Shown here: in pieces, positions 1 to 5,745 of the stretch
Position numbering within the stretch: position 1 is the stretch's first letter
Layout of the letters: the number at the start of each line of letters is the position of its first letter
Assembly: GCA_002422065.1 (NCBI GenBank)
Contig: DITO01000169.1
Span: 1-5,745, forward strand
DNA: 5,745 nucleotides
Direction: 5' to 3'
Source of the DNA: Erysipelotrichaceae bacterium UBA6182
GTDB taxonomy: Bacteria; Bacillota_I; Bacilli_A; Erysipelotrichales; Erysipelotrichaceae
The notes under the pieces: model-generated
Told to the model about the DNA's origin: nothing
The model's input: only the letters and a program-made list of their open reading frames with translations
The model's database searches: none
Translations under genes and position numbers: made by a program

Positions 1-1763
<1,763 letters not shown>

Positions 1764-1766
1764 ATG

Positions 1767-1798
1767 AAGACTTGTGACATTTCACAAGTCTTTCTTTT
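1767..1798 (+). terminator. Intrinsic terminator of the groES-groEL operon
   Basis: A perfect 11-bp stem (AAGACTTGTGA at 1767-1777 pairing with TCACAAGTCTT at 1782-1792) closes a 4-base loop CATT, and the stem runs into the T-rich tract TTTCTTTT (1791-1798). It starts 3 bases after the groEL stop codon. The A-rich left arm also lets it work partly in reverse, but no gene faces it from that side. Confidence 0.9.
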
Positions 1799-1825
1799 AA
1801 TTCAATCGTGTTTGTGTGATAAAAT
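1797..1825 (+). promoter_or_regulatory. Probable extended -10 promoter of the kinase-transporter unit
   Basis: TGATAAAAT at 1817-1825 reads as TG-n plus a -10 hexamer TAAAAT (1820-1825), an extended -10 element. At 17-bp spacing the -35 would be TTAATT (1797-1802), a poor match that borders the T-tract of the preceding terminator. The extended -10 could compensate. Transcription would start near 1832, leaving a leader of about 26 bases. A separate promoter is expected here because the upstream terminator is strong. Confidence 0.6.
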
Positions 1826-1857
1826 GGTTTCAGTTTGAATGAAGAGGAAATAGGTCA

Positions 1858-2520
1858 ATGACAAATTATGCGAAGTTATTTGAAAAAGTAAATCATGATA
1901 ATCCATGTGATATGGTTATCATTGAAGGAGTTGTCGGTGTTGGTAAAAGTAGTTTACTTGAACATTTAGTCAAGTTAGACTTCATCCCTTTTCGTGAACC
2001 AGTGGTGGATAATCCTATCTTAGATAAGTTTTATTATGATCGTGCTCGTTATTCGTTTCCATTACAAGTATTCTTCTTAAATAAGCGTTTTGCTCACATT
2101 AAAGAAGCTGTTCATGTAACTAAAGCAGTAATGGATCGCTCAATTTATGGGGATGCTATCTTTGCTTCGATGCTAAATGCAAATCAAGAGATGGAAGATA
2201 TTGAGTTTGAAATTTATCAAGAACTATACCAGAACATGCTTGAACATGTAGCCCCACCTAAACTTATGGTTTATCTACAGGTATCAGTTGATGAGGCAAT
2301 TCGCCGTATTCAAAAGCGTAATCGTGATTATGAGCAAATTGTTGAGCGGGCTTATTGGGAAAGACTTAATGCTGAATATGAAGTATACTTCTCACAATAC
2401 AACATATCAGAAGTCCTTGTCATCAATGTCGATCATTTAGACTTTGAAGCCAATGAAGACGATCGTGAATATATCTTAATGCGAATTATTGAACGTCTTC
2501 AAGAAATCGATAGTAAGTAA
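1858..2520 (+). CDS. Deoxynucleoside kinase (dNK family; dAK/dGK/dCK-like)
   Basis: This 220-residue cytoplasmic enzyme belongs to the deoxynucleoside kinase family, which phosphorylates deoxyadenosine, deoxyguanosine or deoxycytidine in nucleotide salvage. Visible motifs in order: the P-loop GVVGVGKS (24-31) after a hydrophobic strand, FREPV (45-49) with the catalytic-base Glu E47, the substrate-binding FPLQ (67-70), the DRS motif at 93-95 (MDRSIYGDAIFA), and the Arg-rich LID RRIQKRNRDYE (149-159). Length and order match Gram-positive members such as the Lactobacillus dAK/dGK enzymes. Which deoxynucleoside it prefers cannot be told from sequence alone, so no gene symbol is given. An AGAGGA ribosome site (1843-1848) lies 9 bases before the ATG. 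It is the first gene of a two-gene unit; the transporter start follows 12 bases after its stop. Confidence 0.9.
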   Translation: MTNYAKLFEKVNHDNPCDMVIIEGVVGVGKSSLLEHLVKLDFIPFREPVVDNPILDKFYYDRARYSFPLQVFFLNKRFAHIKEAVHVTKAVMDRSIYGDAIFASMLNANQEMEDIEFEIYQELYQNMLEHVAPPKLMVYLQVSVDEAIRRIQKRNRDYEQIVERAYWERLNAEYEVYFSQYNISEVLVINVDHLDFEANEDDREYILMRIIERLQEIDSK

Positions 2521-2531
2521 TCAATCTATCG
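2508..2531 (+). repeat. Short inverted repeat across the kinase/transporter junction
   Basis: CGATAG (2508-2513) and CTATCG (2526-2531) can pair around a 12-base loop that contains the kinase stop codon TAA (2518-2520). The right arm ends one base before the transporter ATG. There is no T-tract, so it is not a terminator. It could hide the transporter start until a ribosome finishing the kinase opens it. The stem is only 6 bp, so it may be chance. Confidence 0.35.
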
Positions 2532-2532
2532 T

Positions 2533-3417
2533 ATGAAAGCACATTTTGCAGGATTTGGATTTGCAGCAATCTTTGGAGTTTCTTTTATTTTCTCGAAACT
2601 TGCTTTAAGCTTGTTAACTCCTTTTGGCTTGTTGTCACTTCGCTTTATTATTGCCTTTGGTGTCATGCATGTTTTAGTGTCATTAAAGATAATACAAGTA
2701 TCAATTAAACCATCCATGTTTCGCTTTGTGATTCCTGTTGTTATTGCTCAACCCATCTTATACTTCACTTTTGAAAATATTGGTTTATCCATGGTTCCTT
2801 CATCCCTAGCAGGAATTATGATTGCATTAATTCCTTTAGTCACGTTGTTTATGGCATCTTATAGGTTTAAACAAAGCTTAAATCTAAAGCAGTTTCTTTG
2901 GATGCTTTTAAGTTTAAGTGGAGTCATTGCGCTTACTCTACTAAACACAACGGATGATGCTACAGTTTCATCACTATTAGGAATCATATTAATGATAGGA
3001 GCAGTCATCTCTGCTTCAGTCTTCAATATTTCATCAAGAGAGGCATCCTATCATATGAGTGCCTTATCTCTAACATACATGATGATGGGAGTAGGAGCAC
3101 TAGGATTTAGCCTACTTCACGGTTTTGAAGTAATAGCACAGTCCCAACCATGGCATATTGCCCTTTGGATTCAAAACCCAGAACTGACATACTCACTCCT
3201 ATATTTAGGGGTTGTTGCTTCCATTGGTGGATTCTTCTTAGTGAATTATGCACTAAGTCAACTCACTAGTGCTACTGCAAGTGTATATGCCAATTTAGCC
3301 ACCGTAGTCTCAATTATTGTAGGAGTAGTATTACTAGCAGAACCCTTTAGTCTATGGCATGCACTTAGTGCAATGGCTGTTATTTTTGGAGTTCGTGGCA
3401 GTGTACTATCAGTGTGA
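2533..3417 (+). CDS. EamA/DMT-family transporter, 10 TM segments
   Basis: This 294-residue, very hydrophobic protein has the duplicated EamA layout of the drug/metabolite transporter superfamily: two repeats of about five membrane helices each (about 5-137 and 147-294). Family landmarks are FAAIFGVSFIFSKLAL at the start of helix 1 (10-25), LSLRF at 34-38, the end of repeat 1 near GVIALTLLN (130-138), YANLATVVSIIVGVVLLAEP in repeat 2 (252-271), and a terminal GV-rich helix. Family members export or import small metabolites, amino acids or drugs; the substrate here is unknown. The start is fixed by helix 1 beginning a few residues after Met, yet no Shine-Dalgarno is visible before it, so translation is probably coupled to the kinase ending 12 bases upstream. 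A link to nucleoside transport is possible from context only and is weak. It ends in TGA, followed by another in-frame stop two codons later. Confidence 0.9.
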   Translation: MKAHFAGFGFAAIFGVSFIFSKLALSLLTPFGLLSLRFIIAFGVMHVLVSLKIIQVSIKPSMFRFVIPVVIAQPILYFTFENIGLSMVPSSLAGIMIALIPLVTLFMASYRFKQSLNLKQFLWMLLSLSGVIALTLLNTTDDATVSSLLGIILMIGAVISASVFNISSREASYHMSALSLTYMMMGVGALGFSLLHGFEVIAQSQPWHIALWIQNPELTYSLLYLGVVASIGGFFLVNYALSQLTSATASVYANLATVVSIIVGVVLLAEPFSLWHALSAMAVIFGVRGSVLSV

Positions 3418-3440
3418 GGGTAGTTATCACATTCTTTTTT
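3411..3440 (+). terminator. Weak terminator-like hairpin after the transporter gene
   Basis: AGTGTGA (3411-3417, including the TGA stop) can pair with TCACATT (3427-3433) as a 7-bp stem with one G-T pair and a 9-base loop, followed by C and six Ts (3435-3440). The stem is GC-poor and the loop large, so termination may be partial. It fits the position between the transporter and the promoter at 3508. Confidence 0.45.
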
Positions 3441-3491
3441 AAAGCAACTTACTCCATAAACATGAACTAAACATCAAGTAAATAAACCTAA

Positions 3492-3505
3492 GTTGTTTAT
3501 ACAAC
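3492..3505. promoter_or_regulatory. Palindrome 1 upstream of the mevalonate promoter (possible operator)
   Basis: GTTGT-TTAT-ACAAC is a perfect 5-bp inverted repeat with a 4-base centre, just upstream of the proposed -35. No T-tract follows, so it is not a terminator. It resembles the second palindrome at 3525-3535, whose centre (the TTGTACAA core) is about 33 bp away, close to three helical turns. This spacing would suit a dimeric regulator binding both sites on one DNA face. The regulator is unknown. Confidence 0.4.
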
Positions 3506-3507
3506 CA

Positions 3508-3536
3508 TGGTCAACACGAACTATTTGTTGTACAAT
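3508..3536 (+). promoter_or_regulatory. Sigma-A-type promoter of the mvaA-mvaS operon
   Basis: The -35 candidate TGGTCA (3508-3513, 4 of 6 matches to TTGACA) and the -10 TACAAT (3531-3536, 5 of 6 matches to TATAAT) are 17 bp apart. Transcription would begin near 3543, giving a leader of about 24 bases that contains the ribosome site AAAGAAGG. Its position rules against a reading-frame start at 3507, which would lie upstream of the transcript. Confidence 0.65.
3525..3535. promoter_or_regulatory. Palindrome 2 overlapping the -10 (possible operator)
   Basis: TTGTTGTACAA contains the perfect 8-bp palindrome TTGTACAA (3528-3535), which overlaps the -10 hexamer TACAAT. A protein bound here would block RNA polymerase. 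It shares the TTGT...ACAA arms with the palindrome at 3492-3505. An 8-bp AT-rich palindrome can also arise by chance. Confidence 0.4.
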
Positions 3537-3552
3537 AGTCTCGCTAACCATA

Positions 3553-3560
3553 AAAGAAGG
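3553..3560 (+). promoter_or_regulatory. Ribosome binding site that sets the mvaA start
   Basis: AAAGAAGG lies 6 bases before the ATG at 3567. The in-frame ATG at 3507, 60 bases upstream, has no such site (its upstream bases are the palindrome GTTGTTTATACAAC). This site therefore favours the internal start. Confidence 0.75.
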
Positions 3561-3566
3561 CACATT

Positions 3567-4616
3567 ATGTCAGAAATCAAAACATTCACACGGGTACCCA
3601 CATCATGGGTAGGACCACTATATTTTAAGGCAATGCACAATAAAGATAAAAGTGTGAATAACATCACTTTAAGTGCTCCACTTGCCACCTATGAAACAAC
3701 CTTGTTTCATTCTGTTGGTCGTGGTGCAAAACTCACACGTCTAACACAATCTTTAGAAACAACGCTCATCTCTGATCATATGACACGCTCTGTTTTGTTG
3801 GAGGCTCAACACCCTCTAGAAGCACTTCAAGTAAGCGAATATGTAAAAGCGAATGTAGAAGGCTTTCAAAATACCATCGTATCGAAACATTCAAAGTATG
3901 CACAGTTAAAGAAAATTGATACCCACATCATTGCAAATCTTCTCTTTATACGATTTGCTTATGAAACAGGGAATGCTTCTGGACATAACATGTCAACGTT
4001 TGCTTCCGATGCAATTACCACTGCAATATGTGAACTATATCCTACACTTAAGTATGTATCATTATCAGGAAACTATTGTACTGATAAGAAAACATCGAGT
4101 GTTAATGCTATACTAGGGCGAGGTAAACACATGGTTGCCTCAATGAGAATCTCAAGAGCACTATGTCAAGAAATCTTAAAAACAACCCCTGAGAAAATCA
4201 TTGATTTAAACTTAAAGAAGAATATGATTGGATCAATTATTGCTGGGGGTGTTCAAAGTGCGAATGCTCACTTTGCAAACATGTTACTTGCATTCTATAT
4301 CGCAACGGGGCAAGATGGTGCTAATATTGTAGAGGGCTCACAAGGGATAACACATACCTATCTTGAAAATGATGAGCTTGTCTTTACAGTAACCCTACCT
4401 AACATCATTGTAGGTACAGTAGGACACGGTAAAGATAACGATGATGCAAATGATGCACTTAAGACAATGGGTTGTGATCAAGGCGATGGTGCTGTAAGAA
4501 TGGCTCATATTGCTGCAGCGCTTGTATTATGTGGTGAAATATCCTTATTAAGTGCACTTAGTAATCAACATGAATTAGTTAAGGCTCATCAAAGTATTGA
4601 GCGAAAGGGGAAATAG
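3567..4616 (+). CDS. mvaA: HMG-CoA reductase, class I-like catalytic domain
   Basis: This 349-residue enzyme should reduce HMG-CoA to mevalonate in two NAD(P)H-dependent steps, the committed step of the mevalonate isoprenoid pathway. Sequence landmarks are those of class I (eukaryotic/archaeal-type) reductases: RVPTSWVGPL (9-18), PLATYETTLFHSVGRG (38-53) with catalytic Glu E43, MTRS (72-75) with R74, SGNYCTDKK (167-175) with catalytic Lys K174, the long GRGK segment (184-187), KKNMIGSIIAGG (217-228), ATGQD (246-250) with catalytic Asp D250, and LVKAH (337-341) with catalytic His H341. It is soluble, with no membrane anchor. Two cofactor-region motifs differ from the human enzyme: NASGHN (136-141) for DAMGMN, and GHGK (286-289) for GGGT. 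The frame is open to an ATG at 3507, but that start lies upstream of the predicted transcript, so 3567 is chosen. Its stop codon touches the mvaS start. Confidence 0.93.
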   Translation: MSEIKTFTRVPTSWVGPLYFKAMHNKDKSVNNITLSAPLATYETTLFHSVGRGAKLTRLTQSLETTLISDHMTRSVLLEAQHPLEALQVSEYVKANVEGFQNTIVSKHSKYAQLKKIDTHIIANLLFIRFAYETGNASGHNMSTFASDAITTAICELYPTLKYVSLSGNYCTDKKTSSVNAILGRGKHMVASMRISRALCQEILKTTPEKIIDLNLKKNMIGSIIAGGVQSANAHFANMLLAFYIATGQDGANIVEGSQGITHTYLENDELVFTVTLPNIIVGTVGHGKDNDDANDALKTMGCDQGDGAVRMAHIAAALVLCGEISLLSALSNQHELVKAHQSIERKGK

Positions 4617-5738
4617 ATGATAGGCATTGATAAATTAGGATGTTATATTCCTAAAACAGTATTACCTCTCACTACATTAGCTCACGCTCGTGGTGTTGAC
4701 TCAGATAAATATACCCAAGGTATTGGTCAACATGAAATGGCTTTAGTTTCTTATAATGAAGATGTTGTAACCATGGCATGTGAGGCTGCTCATACTATTC
4801 TTGATGATCATGATAAATCAAGTATTGATATGGTTCTATTTGCTACAGAAACAGGAATTGATTATTCTAAAGCAGCATCAATTTATGCTTTAGATTTATT
4901 AGGATTACCTTTAAATACAAGAGCTATTGAACTTAAACAAGCTTGTTATGCTTCTACAGGAGCAATGTTTCTAGCCATGGATTATGTACGCTCACACCCA
5001 ACTAAGAAAGTCCTCGTTCTATCGAGTGATATTGCATGGTATGGTTTTGAGAATGCAGGGGAAGTGACTCAAGGATCAGGCGCAATTGCGATGTTAATAT
5101 CAATGAATCCTCGCTTAGGATCAATCACAGAAGGATTAAAGGCAGTCCGTAACGAGAAAGATTTCTATCGACCTATTTATTCAAAAGTACCCATTGTGGA
5201 TGGTAAACTTTCCATTGAACTTTACCAAGATATGTTAAAAGAAGTCGAAGATCATCAGTCACGACTATATACATGCTTCCATCTTCCATTTGCAAATATG
5301 GCGAAGAAAGCAAACAAAGTGTTAGCTCATCCTATGGATGAAGAACATCTTAACATTGTAAAAGAATTAGGTTCAGTGGTGGGTAATATCTATAATGGTT
5401 CTCTATACTTAAGTTTAATTTCAGTGCTCATGCATGCGAAAGAAGATTTAAGAGGTGAAACCATTGGGATGTTCGCTTATGGATCAGGAGCTATGGCTGA
5501 GTTCTTTACTATCACACTTAATGAAGATTATCACCAAGGAATTAATATCTCATCATTAAATCAACTCCTAGAGGGAAGAGAATCATTAAGCATTGAAGAG
5601 TATACTCAACTTATGAAACATTATGAAATGAAAGAATATGCCTCAGATATTGATCTAAGTAAACATGTTAAACCGTATCAAACCTATGTTTTAGAGAGTA
5701 CATCTCAAGGCCATCGCCTCTATAAGAAAGTAAAATAA
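4617..5738 (+). CDS. mvaS: Hydroxymethylglutaryl-CoA synthase
   Basis: This 373-residue thiolase-fold enzyme condenses acetyl-CoA with acetoacetyl-CoA to make HMG-CoA, the substrate of the reductase encoded just upstream. It aligns along its full length with Gram-positive MvaS: MIGIDKLGCYIPK at the N-terminus, GIGQHEMA (35-42), ATETGID (76-82) with the general base Glu E78, ELKQACYAST (105-114) with the acylated Cys C110, DGKLS (195-199), CFHLPFANM (220-228) with His H222, GNIYNGSLYLSL (256-267) and the FAYGSGAMAEFF loop (286-297). All three catalytic residues are present. The ribosome site AAAGGGGA (4604-4611) lies inside the end of mvaA, and the ATG directly follows the mvaA TAG with no gap, so the two are co-translated. 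Length is slightly below the roughly 385-390 residues of cocci enzymes because the C-terminal part is shorter. Confidence 0.96.
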   Translation: MIGIDKLGCYIPKTVLPLTTLAHARGVDSDKYTQGIGQHEMALVSYNEDVVTMACEAAHTILDDHDKSSIDMVLFATETGIDYSKAASIYALDLLGLPLNTRAIELKQACYASTGAMFLAMDYVRSHPTKKVLVLSSDIAWYGFENAGEVTQGSGAIAMLISMNPRLGSITEGLKAVRNEKDFYRPIYSKVPIVDGKLSIELYQDMLKEVEDHQSRLYTCFHLPFANMAKKANKVLAHPMDEEHLNIVKELGSVVGNIYNGSLYLSLISVLMHAKEDLRGETIGMFAYGSGAMAEFFTITLNEDYHQGINISSLNQLLEGRESLSIEEYTQLMKHYEMKEYASDIDLSKHVKPYQTYVLESTSQGHRLYKKVK

Positions 5739-5745
5739 CGAGTCA

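Noticed and set aside
2526..2717. Reverse-strand open frame at the start of the transporter gene
   Set aside because: It is antisense to the conserved first membrane helices, with no promoter or ribosome site of its own; a frame shadow.
3415..3423. TGA read as tryptophan (Mollicute code)
   Set aside because: The TGA at 3415 is followed by TAG two codons later, so it is not decisive by itself, but all Trp codons in the genes are TGG and no gene has an internal TGA, which fits the standard code.
3492..3505. GTTGTTTATACAAC as an intrinsic terminator
   Set aside because: The stem is only 5 bp and is followed by CATGG, with no T-tract; a regulatory palindrome is more likely.
3418..3506. A small gene or RNA between the transporter and mvaA
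   Set aside because: The stretch is AT-rich with no ribosome-site-led frame and no convincing RNA fold apart from the hairpin and palindrome already listed.
3916..4116. Second + strand frame inside mvaA
   Set aside because: It overlaps the catalytic core of the reductase in another frame and its translation looks like no known protein.

Overview
The window looks like chromosomal DNA of a low-GC Gram-positive bacterium (Bacillota). The evidence is AT-rich DNA, strong AGGAGG-type ribosome binding sites, an MvaS-type HMG-CoA synthase most like those of Gram-positive cocci, and a Lactobacillus-style deoxynucleoside kinase. Trp is always TGG and one gene ends in TGA, which fits the standard code rather than the Mollicute code. 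A lineage such as Erysipelotrichia or a relative is my best guess, but this is inference. All genes are on the + strand.

Layout. (1) 1-1798: the 3' end of groES followed by complete groEL, closed by a strong intrinsic terminator. (2) About 1797-3440: a two-gene unit with its own extended -10 promoter, encoding a deoxynucleoside kinase and a 10-TM EamA/DMT-family transporter. The transporter start lacks a recognisable Shine-Dalgarno and is probably translationally coupled. A weak terminator-like hairpin overlaps its stop codon. (3) 3492-5738: a mevalonate-pathway unit. A sigma-A-like promoter flanked and overlapped by two TTGT...ACAA palindromes drives HMG-CoA reductase (mvaA), whose stop codon directly abuts the start of HMG-CoA synthase (mvaS). 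The window ends 7 bases after mvaS, so any further mevalonate genes lie outside.

How the genes work together. GroES/GroEL is the protein-folding chaperonin. The kinase is nucleotide salvage. MvaS condenses acetyl-CoA with acetoacetyl-CoA to HMG-CoA, and MvaA reduces this to mevalonate for isoprenoid synthesis. The most notable points are: the HMG-CoA reductase is of the class I (eukaryote/archaea-like) sequence type rather than the class II type known from Gram-positive cocci, with altered cofactor motifs; the GroEL is tail-less and divergent at several normally near-invariant positions; and the mevalonate promoter carries paired palindromes. I see no mobile element, CRISPR array or RNA gene, and no clear evidence of a wholly new system.
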